Shown here: positions 1 through 11,442 of the stretch, one piece after another
Layout of the letters: the number at the start of each line of letters is the position of its first letter
How positions within the stretch are numbered: the first letter of the stretch is position 1
Assembly: GCA_033085395.1 (NCBI GenBank)
Contig: JANQBS010000127.1
Coordinates: 49,705 to 113,704, forward strand
Direction: 5' to 3'
DNA from: Xanthoparmelia taractica
Lineage: Eukaryota; Ascomycota; Lecanoromycetes; Lecanorales; Parmeliaceae
Length of the DNA: 64,000 nucleotides
Notes under the pieces: model-generated
The model's input: the letters and a program-made list of their open reading frames with translations, nothing else
What the model was told of the DNA's origin: nothing
The model's database searches: none
Made by a program: the position numbers and the translations under genes

Positions 1-1002
1 AGCGATATAATCTCCATAAGGATTGCCATATTTTCCAATGACCGAAGCAGAGTTGAATGTCCCTCCGTACACGTGTGCTCCAATGGAGGTCAAGTCGTCT
101 TGTCTTAAGACTGGAGATCCGGAGTTACCTGATTGACGGCCATTAGATGTCTTCACGTAGATATGTACGGTTGTGCACAAGACTCACCGCCAAAAGTATC
201 GATCTGATATTCCAACATAGTGTCGGCTTGTTTAGATAGGTCGAACTCTGTTGGAAGGAAACACTCATACATGTGGGCTCCTTTCTCGCCAGTGTGCTTG
301 TCCTTCAAGTCACCTGGATAGCCAACAACACCGAGGACCATGTTCCCTTGAGAAGGTGTCTCCTCAAATCGTACGGGGGTGATTCCAGTGAAAGGTGTCT
401 CGACTTGCATGAAGCTCACATCGAAGGATTTTTGACCTTTAGTTTTGACCCAGCCTTCGGTTGTGACGATTCTCTTGACATATCTGAATTGAACATTCGG
501 GTCTTTCTCCGACTCATGTCCATCGTATCCAATGTAGGCTTTTACTTCAGTAGCACGACCCAGCTTGTGGCCCCAGTCGTAACTGCAGTGTCCAGCAGTG
601 ACAAAGATGTCAGGCTTGATAAGCCAGCCAGTACCCATGGACCAGCTTCCAGGCTTCTGAAACTCGTAGTGGGTGAAGAGCTTTACGATGGCTATACAGC
701 AATTTGAGCGATGCGTACCTACATAGAGCGGTGACAGCTGACTTACATCGATACTTCCCACCAGGGGCAAAGTGAATTTTGTCGACCAAGCGACGATCGT
801 CATCTCCGTTGACACTTTCCTGGCTTTCGTTCTTCATATCAAGGGAGAAGGTAGCCTCGGGTGCCGGTGGTTGAGCGCGGGTAGGCGCAAGATTCCATAC
901 GGCGGCCAAAGTTCGGCGCACCTCATACGCTTTGGCATTGAGGTTGAGCGCCGCATCCTTGACGTCATTTGACTTTGCAACGGCGGTCTTAATTATGGTC
1001 AT
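1..1002 (-). CDS. V8/trypsin-like serine protease, 3' end cut by window edge
   Basis: A chymotrypsin-fold serine peptidase (glutamyl endopeptidase-like). Exons read on the minus strand are 1002..747, 691..188 and 128..1 (open at the window edge), with introns 692..746 (55 nt) and 129..187 (59 nt). All three catalytic residues are visible: His in TAGHC, Asp in KSFDVSFMQ, and Ser in GNSGSPV; the Ser motif only forms after joining exons 2 and 3, which supports the splice model. The ATG at 1002 has A at -3; upstream in-frame codons offer only a TTG. There is no obvious signal peptide: the N terminus MTIIKTAVAK is not hydrophobic and about 85 residues precede the protease domain, so either the enzyme is intracellular or a leader exon was missed. 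The family assignment is secure; substrate and location are not. Confidence 0.8.
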
Positions 1003-3299
1003 CTTGTACAACGAGTTGTTCGAAAGGATCTTGTGGGTATGTTCAATGTATGTTTGCAAGAGCAACGATGTGAAGACGGTTTCTGATGTTATGACTTCTG
1101 AATGTCGAAGGGGGGATTTGGTATCTTATTTATATTCCAAAGACCTGCTCCTCGCTCTATCGTCACGCGCTCACTTTGGTGGTGATGTGAACGTACCATG
1201 ATCAAGGTTGTAGACCAAGTGCTAAAAATGGTCCAGGTTTCCAACAAAAACATACCGTTTACTGTATGGAGAAAAGGTGCAAGCTGTATCCCTTGTAGAT
1301 CAACCGATTCAGCTGAGAAAAGCCAGCCATCGATAGGACATTCTCGGTCTCCATGTCACGGCGTCGTCAGTGATCGACTGTAAATTGATCATTTCTGAAT
1401 AAATTGGTGGTCGTAAATGCATAACTGTCAACCGGAGATGTCGAATATGGTCGTCCGATATTGGAGGATTATCCCAGACTGTAAAGGTGACATCCGCGGC
1501 TATTGCTTCATGTAACTAGAACTAGACGGCCAAAGGTGGTAGACATTAACCCTGTAGAACAGCTCAATAGTCTCTTCCTGACTCAGGCAGCCATTTCGCA
1601 TCGAGTGCTGTAAACGGAAAGATCTTCTACTGTGATTTTCCAGAAAGGAAAGGGCCGGAAGCAACGAAATTGCTGCCAGAACTCAGGCACGAGCACGGGG
1701 TTGACCTCTTTGCATTCAAACCTGCAGAATATTCAACGAGCTCAAACAAGTCACTCTCGGTTATCGCTCCCTTAAAGAGAATGGCAAGCCCATAGAATAG
1801 GAAATAAGCCGTGTTGCTCGTTAGGATTATTTGCCGGAATATTTTAGGGAGGCGCCTTCTAGGATAAAGCACCCCTGAATTTGATTCTCATTTGGAGGAC
1901 CTGCATATACACCAGAGAATCACAACGGGCCAGCTGACGGAGGAAACGTGGCTGCTTCACCAATCAGTGCTTTTGCTATTGCACTCCGAAGATTACGTCG
2001 TAGAGGGTTACTGGGGACCTCCTTCCTCATGCCTTTAGATAGTCTTTTTGTTTAGTTCTAACCCACGTTAGAACTAATCAAGACGAGCCTGGATGATCCT
2101 TCAGAGCGTCACCACAATCTCAGCTGACCGATCCATCGCCAAGACCAAACTCTATGGATATCTCTGAGTTTCCTCTTACCCTAATATGACCCATTGGGAA
2201 TCTGGATTGTTTTGTCCCCACCCGAACCAAATGAGAACAGCCACAAGTCCGGAAAAGAGTTGATCGCGCCATAGAATTGGTGACAGCGGAAGGAGGTCTC
2301 AGGCCGGTCGGTATGCCGGAAACGCCCTGACAGCTACTGAGATCATAGCTGCGAAAGGAGGGTATAATGAATGCAATGAGAAGGAGTGGACATAATCCAT
2401 GGAGGGACGGCACATGGTCTTGCAATGCATGCAGTTTCCCATTGAATTACGCTTGCAGTGAGATGTGAGCTGAGAGCTGACATCGAAACATGCCGACTAA
2501 GGGTTTGTAAGAATTTTCCGAGATCACGGTGCCACGGTGAAGTCCTAGATCATGCAAAATAAAGAAAATGCCCTGGTTTTTGGATATGCGATAGCCAGGA
2601 GAGGTATTTCCAGCTCTTATTGGCTAAAGCATGGAAGCCCAGCTAGCCGAAACGGGTAACGCGAACATTTCAGCTCTGAGCGCAGCGAAGCCCCCACAGC
2701 TGTACGCAAAGCAGCAAATCAACGCAGCTCAATTCAACCCACATGTTCAAACTGGCACTCATCAGCAATTTCGGGGGAAGTCGCGTGAAGTGGATGTCTC
2801 TCTGTGTGCTATAATGATGCATGACGGGGTAAAGCAGTGTGAGAAGCGCATTGACCTCTAGAGCCAGCCCTCGGAGTCTTGATGTCAAAGATAAGGATGT
2901 TGTTGCACGTTTGGTCTGCCTTGGTCTCATTAGTTGTCGTAGCTGGATGACTCGAGTCTGTTCTGCAATCCGATAGATTTCGCTCTCAGGGGCAAGCACC
3001 GCAGGGTGTCAATGAGAGTGCAGTGTAGTAAAGGCTCGGATGAGGGTGTCAGGGGAAAGATGGGTATAGTATCGACAATTCTCTCAGGACACTCCATTTC
3101 CTGTTGTAAGACATCCTTATCCCTGTGTCCCTGCAAACTGTTTGTACGTTCGCTAGCGTCCGCATAAGGCTGAGCTTAAGCCTGCAGCTACTTCGTACCG
3201 TCGTACCAAAGCAAGTTCATTCTCTTGCTATCGACTTCCACACTGTGCACATTGAGGTAAAACGGACATCAAGGGAGGTCGAGTCGTGGATCAAGAGCA
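1003..3299. other. Intergenic, no gene recognised
   Basis: About 2.3 kb between the protease start and COX19. Several open frames of 60-110 codons exist on both strands, but they overlap each other, lack recognisable motifs and often begin at non-ATG codons. Base composition looks ordinary, not RIP-degraded. The last stretch should hold the COX19 promoter. Confidence 0.5.
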
Positions 3300-3629
3300 A
3301 TGAGTTTCGGTGGGCCTGGCGGAGGACAGAAAAACGCCAAACCGATTCCCCCCGAGAGAGGGAGCTTTCCTCTGGACCACGACGGAGAGTGCAAGCCCAT
3401 CATAGCAGGCTATCTCCGATGTTTGCGCAGAGTCAAGGGAACGAATGATCAGGAATGTCGATTGATGGCAAAGGAGTACCTCAAATGTCGTATGGAGAAC
3501 AATCTGATGGCGCCTGATGAAATGAAGAACCTGGGATTTGCGGAAGACGAGAAGATCGAACCAATACCAAACCACGCCGGTGGAGCAACGGCACATAGCG
3601 TTAGGGATGATGGAAAGAAGATATCTTGA
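3300..3629 (+). CDS. COX19: Cytochrome c oxidase assembly protein Cox19
   Basis: A 109-residue, single-exon twin-CX9C protein of the mitochondrial intermembrane space, involved in copper handling during cytochrome c oxidase assembly. The family hallmark PERGSFPLDHDGEC is present near residue 18-31, followed by the two CX9C pairs (Cys-KPIIAGYLR-Cys and Cys-RLMAKEYLK-Cys) that form disulfide-linked helices, and the RMENNLM segment typical of Cox19. Length matches the family. The ATG at 3300 has G at -3 and gives the expected N terminus. NPR3 starts only 93 bp downstream on the same strand, so its promoter must overlap the COX19 3' UTR. Very secure. Confidence 0.97.
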   Translation: MSFGGPGGGQKNAKPIPPERGSFPLDHDGECKPIIAGYLRCLRRVKGTNDQECRLMAKEYLKCRMENNLMAPDEMKNLGFAEDEKIEPIPNHAGGATAHSVRDDGKKIS

Positions 3630-3722
3630 TCATTCAGAAGCCCGTAACATCTACATACAAGTCTCCCCCAGCAATACGCTACATTCGCAGCATTAGGCAC
3701 TTGCAGCTACCCCACCAGCGAG

Positions 3723-6001
3723 ATGGCATCCTATCCTCTGCCACCCAACCCTTGCCTAATCGCAATACTTTTGCTGGTAAAAACAACATCTGAGCCGCGC
3801 ATCATCTTTCATTACCCACCAAAACCGGGTGAAGACAATTCCCATTTTACAGACATGTTTAAAGAGAACCCTACTGCCGACGATTCATCCAGTTCCTCAA
3901 GCGATGATAATAGCCAAGATTCTCCAGCAGAAACCACCAAACCCGTTGAGCAAAAGGAGGAAAATAACACCGGAAAAAGTCCTCCAGAAGTGGATGAGGT
4001 TGGCTCCGCGTCACCAGAAAAGAGCGACGGCCTGCAAGGGGTCAAGGCGAAGCTACAATGGAACGATTTATTCGGCTACCAGTCCAATGTCCTGTCAAAG
4101 ATCCTTTTACCTGCTGCGAGCGGTCATAAGAAGAGGTTCGAAGCTGGCCTAAATGATATGGTGTTTCTCGGACGCCCCGTTTTTGCGAGGCCCGATGGTA
4201 CCTGGAAGAAACCAAGGAAACTGAGAAGGTCGTCTAGCAAAAGTAATATTACTGCGGAGAAAATCAAGGACGTTCAGGAGCGGAGAAAAAGCGCGAAGGT
4301 AGAGAGTGATTATGCGAACAAGGACAGTGGGACATCCGGCTTGGAGACTGAAATGGAGAGCCAAGCTGACTCACATGGAGATGAAGAGACCTTAAAAAAG
4401 GAAGAGGCGATCGAGGAAGGTGAGCCTGTCGAGCAGATACCGGACACCAAGAGCAACCGAACTAGCAAGTCGGACATGCTCTTGCCAAACAAAGCAAAGC
4501 AGAAGCCATTGGCAATGTTTCACGTCGTCTTCGTGCTTCGGCCTCCTGCACTCGAATATCATCTACGAGTGAAAGAGATGTACGACAATGTCACTAGGAA
4601 GTTTTCCAAGGCTATGAAGTGGGAGCAAACCCGCTCAGGGTACGTGGCGAGGGAAATTGCTGTAATCGCGTCGTTGACCAAGCACATGGATAAATCGAAC
4701 AGTAAGAAATGTTCAAAAAACGGGCGTGATTGTCGCTCATATGTACAGGCGAAAAGCAAAACCTAGCAACGTTGTATCACGACTTGATCACGCGGTCTAG
4801 CCTGGCGAGAGCTATATGTACTCTTTACAACAGCATCACGGCTTCTCAAGTCGCCCATATCAGTCTGAGCCCAACATTGTCTCTGTCTCTCCAGATCCCA
4901 TTTCCCACTTCGATCCCAGTACTTCCAAACGCACTTGCGCCCCAGCTGCCAGGCCTCTGGCTAACAACCGCCAACTCCATGCCGACCGACGATGACGTTC
5001 ATAGTAACGGGCCCCAATTAGGAGCACATTTCACCCTCTTGTTATTATCAGATGTTCAGTCAATCATAGCAGATATTAATGCCACCGCATCCCCCATTAC
5101 TGGACCTCTGATCCGCTACCTCCGGGCCACGACATCCACCAAATCATTCCTGCAAATTTCCCAATCCTCAGGCATTTCCCTTACCGACATCCAATTCCTC
5201 GCCTCCCACCTCATCTACTGGAGACGTGCCCGAGCAATTCCGCCGCTCCACCAACGCGACGTCTACATTGTATCACCAAATGCTGACATGCGGAACCTAG
5301 CAACATCATCTCAGAACTTTGCCAAAGCTTTTCCTGCGCTCCCACCACTATCCAAGCTTCTCAACTTGCTGTCATTCACGCCGAGGCCATACTCGACCCT
5401 CATTCCCAGCAAAGATCACAAGTCCACCTACATGGATATCCTGGCCTGGCTGATGCGCGGAGGCTGGGTAACTCAGCTACGAACCTTTGCCTGGGTGCGA
5501 GTGCCCGCCCACATCAAAGAAGCCGTGGCCAAGGAGACAGCGATCAGCGCAACATCACGCACAAAATCCTCCAAAATCGAAAGTACGAATAACACCGACA
5601 TCGACACCGACTTTTCCAGCACCAGCACCAGCAGCGTAAACCTAAGCGTGCCCGCTTCCCACACATCCTCCGACTCCCCCTCCCTCTCCCCCACATCAAG
5701 CACCCACACCACCTTCCCCATTCGCCCACCTCCCACCCGCCACGAAAGCGCCTCCATAATACCAGCCCCGCGTCTCGCATCAGCCCTCCCCTCTCGCTAC
5801 CTCTCCGCCATCTCCACGCACATTCTCAACACCCAAGGCGCCGAGTCGCAATCCGCCTGGGATAAGAGCGTCAATTACTTCGACGGACATCACGCTATTG
5901 AGACGATTCCGGTCCGGGAGGGTTGGAAGCGGAAGAGGGTTGCGGAGTTGATTGTGGGATGGGAGGGGTTGGGGGTGTTGGTTCGGGGGAGGCATTGGTA
6001 G
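3723..6001 (+). CDS. NPR3: Nitrogen permease regulator 3 (GATOR1/SEACIT subunit)
   Basis: Npr3 is a subunit of the SEACIT/GATOR1 complex, which inhibits TORC1 at the vacuole when amino acids or nitrogen are limiting. Exons are 3723..4701 and 4749..6001 with a 47-nt intron (4702..4748); the join rebuilds KSNSEKQNLATLYHDL and gives 743 residues. The start shows the longin-like opening with EPRIIFHYPPKPGED, followed by a long Ser/Glu-rich low-complexity insert (about residues 45-110), the NDLFGYQSNVLSKILLP block, a second acidic insert, the FHVVFVLRPPALEYHLRVK block, and a C-terminal part with TYMDILAWLMRGGWVTQLRTF. This order matches the NPR3 family. The Ser/Thr/Pro-rich C-terminal linker (5540-5770) is poorly conserved. 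Confidence 0.95.
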
Positions 6002-6393
6002 GGTTCGACGGGTAGAAACCCCGAAGTTTGGAAATGAACGCGCTCGGGAATATCTTCTCAACCGTGTCTGGAACTACGGCCATGGATTATTTTCAGAGAA
6101 CGGACGCGAGCCCACCCCGAGAATTTACCATTAACCTCACCATTCATCCTCCAGTCTCCGAAGAGACATACTTGTTCAATACGATAATTCTAGTACACGA
6201 TAGACATAGCCTCTCATCTCTCCATATCTACTCCATCAATCAATAGCTCTACTGAAAGCTCTTCCTCCGTTTGACCCGATAGTACATCAAATAGCAACGC
6301 TCGCTTACGAGCAATGAATTGGATTGATTGATTGCTTGCTTTCTATAGACATGATGTATGAAAAAAAAGGGAAAGACATGCATAGTTTGTTGA
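6002..6393. other. Convergent intergenic region
   Basis: 392 bp between the stops of NPR3 (+) and SGT2 (-). It should hold both 3' UTRs. No gene or repeat seen apart from short A-runs near 6360. Confidence 0.6.
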
Positions 6394-7685
6394 TCATGAT
6401 CCTCTGCCAGCGCCTCTGCCTCCTCCGCCCATCATATTTCGTGCCCTGTATAGTCATTAGCTTTCATGCCATAAAACAACGTAAGAACGGGGGAAGAGGA
6501 GGGAAGAGAGGGAGAGATGGGGGGAGTGGAGGGTTTGATACTCACATCTCGGCAATACTGGGATCATTCATCATACTCGCCAGATCCGGCATGCCCCCTC
6601 CTCCTCCTGCCCCACCGGCACCTCCTCTTCCAGCACCACCCGCACCCGCACCACCACCACCACCACCACCACCGAGACCAAATCTCTCCGCCATGCCTCT
6701 CAACTGCGGATTATTCATCAACCCCTGCAGCGCCTCGGGATTGCTCATGAGATTCTGCGCCATATTCGCAAACATGGGGTTACTCATCAGACTGCCCAGA
6801 TCTGGCATACCTCCTCCTCCGCCCCTCCCCCCACCCATCATGCCCGCAAGCGCGCTAAGATCCGGCATGCCTCCCGCACCCGCACCCCCACCCCCAGCAC
6901 TCCCCCCCTCATCCACCTCCTCCTCCAACCCCCTCGCCTTCTCCTCCCTCTCCACCTCCTCCACCTTCTCCTTCGCAGTCCGAAACCCCTTCTTCATCGC
7001 CTCGCTCCCCCCATTCCCCTCGTACTCAATCCCCTTCCCATAAGCCTCCATGCTCCCCCTCGCATCTCCGAGCACGAACCGCGCGAGACCCAGTCTCGAC
7101 CACGCTTTCGTGTATTTGGGGTCCGCGGCGACGGCGAGTTCGGCGTCGGCGCAGGCGGCGGCGTGGTTGTGGGAGGCGCTGTGGGCGGCGGCGCGGTTGG
7201 AGAGGTAGATTGGGTTTGTGGGGGAGAGGGCGAGGGCTTTGGTGTAGAGGTCTATGGCCGCGGCGTGGTCTTTGCGCGCCATGGCGGCGTTGCCTTGGGA
7301 TTTGAAATTTTCGGATTCGGGGGTTGTGGGGGAGACGGTTGGTGTTGATTTTGGTACGTCGGCTCCGGCTGTTGTTGTGCTGCTACTGCCGGCCGTGTCT
7401 TTGCCCTTTAATTTTTCATAGACGCCGTAGATGCTTAGGAGGGACTGCGAGCCGATGGCGTCGGCCATGTGGGACTTGTTGGAGGGGTCGACATGGAAGG
7501 TGTCGGCGATGCAGGAGGTGGCTATTTCGATGCTTTCGGAGTCTTCGGGTGTCAGGGTGCCGTCCTTGAGGGAGGTCGAGAGGAAGTCGATTATGGCGAG
7601 GGCGAGACGCTTTTTGGTGTCGAGAGTGGACGCCTGGTAGGTTAGCATTGGTGGGACTGCAAAGTTGGAAGGTGAGATATACCAT
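6394..7685 (-). CDS. SGT2: Small glutamine-rich TPR co-chaperone Sgt2
   Basis: Sgt2 hands tail-anchored proteins to the GET pathway and binds Hsp70/Hsp90. I read three exons: the ATG alone at 7685..7683, then 7633..6546, then 6445..6394 (380 residues). The 49-nt first intron begins directly after the ATG, has a GCTAAC branch site and restores MASTLDTKKRLALAI. The second intron (6446..6545) joins IAEM to ARNMMGGGG. Domains: N-terminal homodimerisation/Get5-binding helices (about 5-75), three TPRs (about 120-230, with FKSQGNAAMARKDHAAAI and YLSNRAAAHS), and STI1-like Met/Asn/Pro segments (SNPMFANMAQNLMSNPEAL). The usual glutamine-rich tail is replaced by long Gly/Ala runs. An internal ATG at 7648 also opens the frame but lies in the proposed intron. 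Confidence 0.93.
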
Positions 7686-8159
7686 GATGGCGCTGGGAAG
7701 TTTATGGCTATTGGAATGGTTATGAGTGATTCTTCAGAGTAAGTAATGGAGTCTGCGTAGGTAAATATGACGTGGGTAATTGGCTGTGGATAGTTCTAAC
7801 GCCGAGGTTTTGCCGCCGACTATGACGATTTCGGCGTGCCAATATCAGGTGAATTGAAAAGTCAGATGTATAAGGTAGTATCCGAAACCATGCTCTTTGG
7901 AGCTTCAAAAGCCGCAAGTTCCTACGATATAAATCATAATGCAGTCCTATTGATCCATCGAGGTGGCAGCTTCTTCCCTTTACTTCGTCCTTTGTTCCTT
8001 GCTCCTCATAAGAACTTGCACTTCTATACTTGCTATACTGGCAAAATGTTGAAGCTGGTACTCATTCATGGATCATGTCAGACAGTCTTCACTTGGACTT
8101 CTCGAGCCTTTACAATCAGTGCCTTTTCATTGACTCCCAACTCGACCTTTCATGCTAAC
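7686..8159. other. Intergenic, SGT2 promoter side
   Basis: 474 bp upstream of SGT2 and downstream of the secreted-protein gene, both on the minus strand. No coding motif recognised. Confidence 0.5.
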
Positions 8160-9956
8160 TCAACTCTGCCCTGGATCCGCAATCTGCAATGAAGTGTTCT
8201 CATCCCACAAGCTCGCAGGCCCATTCCCCACAGACCTCGGATCTAAATCTGTCACACTCACGAAGATACTCTTCTCCTCGTTCAGCGTAGAGACACCCCC
8301 GAACCCCTGCGCTCTGCCAGAGACGCACTTGAGCATGATTTCCAAAGCCCAGTACACCATCTTAAGCAAAGGGATTGAATCCGAGGTTGACAGACCCGTC
8401 CCAGAATCCATCATCAGATAGCAGCTTTGATTACGTTGCATGAAGGGCATCCTAATACCGCCAGTCGGCTCGGTGGTGAACAACTGAGGCAGTAGAAGAT
8501 TGGAATCCTTGAGAAGGACCCTTGCGGCATCGTAGCAGTCCTGCACGTCTATGTTTCGAGCACCCGTCATGCCGGGTTGAAAGCATCTCACGTTAGGCGC
8601 GAAGCCATTGGTGGCTTGTAGCACCTCGGGGATATCATTCGAGCGCTTGTCCAAGTCGACGGACACGGTAGAAATGTAACTATGGGCTGAAGTTGGTGCA
8701 GGCATCGGGTCGGACAGTCGCGAGACTACCGTGTCGGATGCCAACACAAGAGTTGTGCCATTTCCCGCATGTGGATGGGAAAGGCCCCCGACACACACAT
8801 AGAAGTTATCTTCAATTGTCCCAATATCGGTGGTTCCACCTGGTGCATACTTAGTCCCCTCGACACATTCATTCATAATCCTTTGCGCCGCATAAGCAAC
8901 ATCAAGAAAGCGGAACAGGTCGCGACTGGTCTTGTTTATGTTCCTAAGAAACACTACACATTGTCCGTAGACCCAATGGTTGTTTTCTGGTTCCGACACA
9001 TTGATGTCCTCGGCATCTGTGAAGCCAAAACTCCGCACGATCATCGGTTCCGGAAGCCTCAGAATTATCTCATTTATAATGAAGGAACAATCCGAGGCGA
9101 TGGCAGGCTTTAAGCTGGGGCTACGCGTGGGGTTGAAGCAGTGAACTGGATAGGTTTCGCCGGCCTCCAACCCTTCGGTAGCAATATTTGAGATGGCGTT
9201 TTCCTGTGGCAAACTGGGGGATGTCCTGCTCTCGAAGATGTGACGCCTATTGGACGGAAGGGAAATTACAGTGCTGTTCCCTAAGCTCATGTCTCCTGTA
9301 TTGGCCGAACCCGACACAGTGACATAGAAGGTCGTAGGTACTGGCAAATGACCAATACCAGCATCCCCCCCCAAGCGTTCTTTAGTGTCAACAATACATT
9401 TCTGAACTATCCTCTGCGCCACTACTGCGACATCAACTGGTCGGAAGCTATCAATGTGCCTTTTATGTAAGTTTTCGACACGTATGTCGCAGGCTTTGAA
9501 GTCCCAATGATATTTTGGTAGTGAAAGATTAATGTCCACACTGTCCCTGAAACCCCAAGTCTGGACCCGGAAGGGATCTTTCATGCCCAGGATAAGATAA
9601 TTGATAATGAATTCGCAGTCTTCTGCAACGGCATACGGTAGAGGAGCTCCCCTCGGATAACATTCGATGTGGTGGTCTGTCGTTGTCTTTAGTTTTCCCG
9701 TCGATTCCAACGAAGGAAGTGCATGATCTAGCGGCATCAACGCCCGGCGTGAATCCAAGTCCTGTCGTTGAAGTCCCGTCGAACCGCGGAAGGTTCTTTT
9801 AGTGCCCAAGGTTCGCTTAGAGACCTCCAGGTCAGGCAGCGCCAACGGTACATATGGTACGGCTTCAGGGTTAAGAGGTTTAGAATTCAATGGCACTGCT
9901 GCAATCGGTACCAAGAAGAGTAAAGCTACATTGAGGCATATTTCCAAGAGCAGCAT
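8160..9956 (-). CDS. Secreted protein with three tandem four-cysteine domains
   Basis: A 598-residue single-exon protein of no recognised function. The start (MLLLEICLNVALLFLVPIAA) is a clear signal peptide; dibasic Lys-Arg sites at 47-48 and 53-54 could be Kex2 cleavage points. The rest holds three related domains of about 115 residues: Cys 99/114/156/187, Cys 273/290/333/364 and Cys 458/474/512/544. Each follows the plan C-x14..16-(D/S)DC- or QDC-, an aromatic/Pro-rich stretch, a third Cys, a helical AAQRI- or ALEIM-like segment before the fourth Cys, then a Gly-Gly turn and a closing FYVTV/FYVCV/IFVSV strand. Single-domain relatives occur widely in secreted ascomycete proteins, as I recall, but without an assigned function. 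No catalytic motif seen. An effector or surface role is inference. Confidence 0.85.
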   Translation of the reverse strand: MLLLEICLNVALLFLVPIAAVPLNSKPLNPEAVPYVPLALPDLEVSKRTLGTKRTFRGSTGLQRQDLDSRRALMPLDHALPSLESTGKLKTTTDHHIECYPRGAPLPYAVAEDCEFIINYLILGMKDPFRVQTWGFRDSVDINLSLPKYHWDFKACDIRVENLHKRHIDSFRPVDVAVVAQRIVQKCIVDTKERLGGDAGIGHLPVPTTFYVTVSGSANTGDMSLGNSTVISLPSNRRHIFESRTSPSLPQENAISNIATEGLEAGETYPVHCFNPTRSPSLKPAIASDCSFIINEIILRLPEPMIVRSFGFTDAEDINVSEPENNHWVYGQCVVFLRNINKTSRDLFRFLDVAYAAQRIMNECVEGTKYAPGGTTDIGTIEDNFYVCVGGLSHPHAGNGTTLVLASDTVVSRLSDPMPAPTSAHSYISTVSVDLDKRSNDIPEVLQATNGFAPNVRCFQPGMTGARNIDVQDCYDAARVLLKDSNLLLPQLFTTEPTGGIRMPFMQRNQSCYLMMDSGTGLSTSDSIPLLKMVYWALEIMLKCVSGRAQGFGGVSTLNEEKSIFVSVTDLDPRSVGNGPASLWDENTSLQIADPGQS

Positions 9957-10241
9957 CGAGGCTTTGCTGTTACTTAAATTGACGCAGATATTCGAATGTG
10001 GTGGATCAGTTCACCAACTCAAGTCATTGGTTGAGTTTGAGATAACAGATGGAAAAAGACAACCGGGAGGCAAGGCGTGGCTTCGATCTGAAAAATAGAG
10101 GTTATGAAACAAGATGTAAGAAGACAGGCGCCTTTGGTAGTCGCGGATCCCACGCATGGCGGGTGTTGACCGCGCTGGCGAACGAATCATGTCACGAGCT
10201 AGGAGTATGTCGTGCTAAGGGAACATCATCAAGAAAAAGAC

Positions 10242-10700
10242 TCATGCAGGGCAATATCTTGAAAGATGCGACAAAACAGATGACTGTGCTACCAGAAAGA
10301 CCGTCAGATATAAATTCATGCTAAAGTAGACAAAAAACATTGGCAACTTCAGATTCGCATAAATCACATCGAAAGGATCGAGATGCTTGTCAACTGTGAA
10401 TAGCAAAGAGTGCCTGGTGCCATTCCAACATAGCCAAAACGACGGCCTTGGAACACCGATCGTAACTGCAGAGCCACTGAACGTATACGAGGAGGTCCTC
10501 CTCAATGGCTTTACAAACGTTGTGGACAATACCAACTCTATGTCGACATTCTCCCATAGTCCCCTGGAAACAGCTTCGCGTATGACCTTCTGCTGGTCAG
10601 CACGCTGCAGCAAAGGCCAGCGGCCATGATCACCGTCTATCAAGGCACCACCGTTGACTTCTTCGTCCTCAAGTCCCCTCCCTACGGCTGGTGTCAACAT
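10242..10700 (-). CDS. Hypothetical protein, weakly supported
   Basis: A 152-codon ATG-initiated frame beginning MLTPAVGRGLEDEEVNGG with a hydrophobic segment near residues 120-140. The central part (PSFWLCWNGTRHSLLF, DPFDVIYANLK) reads like structured protein rather than random frame, but I do not recognise a family and cannot exclude chance. It may be a fragment or may continue through an unrecognised intron. Confidence 0.3.
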   Translation of the reverse strand: MLTPAVGRGLEDEEVNGGALIDGDHGRWPLLQRADQQKVIREAVSRGLWENVDIELVLSTTFVKPLRRTSSYTFSGSAVTIGVPRPSFWLCWNGTRHSLLFTVDKHLDPFDVIYANLKLPMFFVYFSMNLYLTVFLVAQSSVLSHLSRYCPA

Positions 10701-11432
10701 TGACCAATCCGATGGGGTGCTTTTACTTAACGTCTTGCAACATCTCTGTTAGATGTGAGCCCCAGTGGCCAACGAGTAGCGAAGCAGAGCTTCAATTTCG
10801 TGGCAAAGTGAAGACTGAACCAGCAGATGGTGCAGTCTGTTTTGAACGGGTGCAATGGTTGTCAGTCTGTGGGTCTCAATACAAAAAGGGTTTCTGGGGT
10901 CCTTGTTGCCACTTGCTTTGACACGATTAGCTACACGGTCTGTTCTTGACTTCCTCTGTCTCTGTAAGCCGGCAAGTACTGTTTGCGGATTTTTGACGTC
11001 TCGCACTATCCGAGAGATACGGAGGCTACCGCATAGGTTGGAGGTACACTCTTATTGCTATTCGATATAGTTTCAGTAGGTGTCGCTAAGCATACCTTTG
11101 ACCCTGAAGCCAAAATCCAAATGAACGTTACCAAGCTGATATGCGCAGAGGAAGAACCTCTCGTAGACTCCATCCAGCAAGCGGCCGATCCAACCATCCT
11201 GCGCTTGGTAGACATGAAAAGAGCTCCGGACACAACGACACGCCCACCGACGTACGTGCAGACGTGGCCACAGGCTTACCACTGTATGAAGGAGTAAAGA
11301 AGACCAAAAGTCACCATCTAAGCAAAGCATCTCACACTTTCCCACTTGGACTATCGTATCATCAATCGAACATTCATCCCAGGGATGTGCTCAGCCATAT
11401 CTTCAAGTGTCTAACATAATCTGATGTTGGCG
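10701..11432. other. Intergenic, no gene recognised
   Basis: Overlapping short frames on both strands with no family signature. It ends at the left target-site repeat of the TIR element. Confidence 0.45.
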
Positions 11433-11442
11433 GTATAGAGAT

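Noticed and set aside
273..707. Plus-strand 144-codon frame over the protease
   Set aside because: It is antisense to exon 2 of the protease, whose catalytic motifs are clear; starts at a non-typical codon and has no motif.
5473..6083. Minus-strand frames opposite the NPR3 3' end
   Set aside because: They arise from the Ser/Thr/Pro-rich linker of NPR3 and have repetitive Arg/Trp content typical of shadows.
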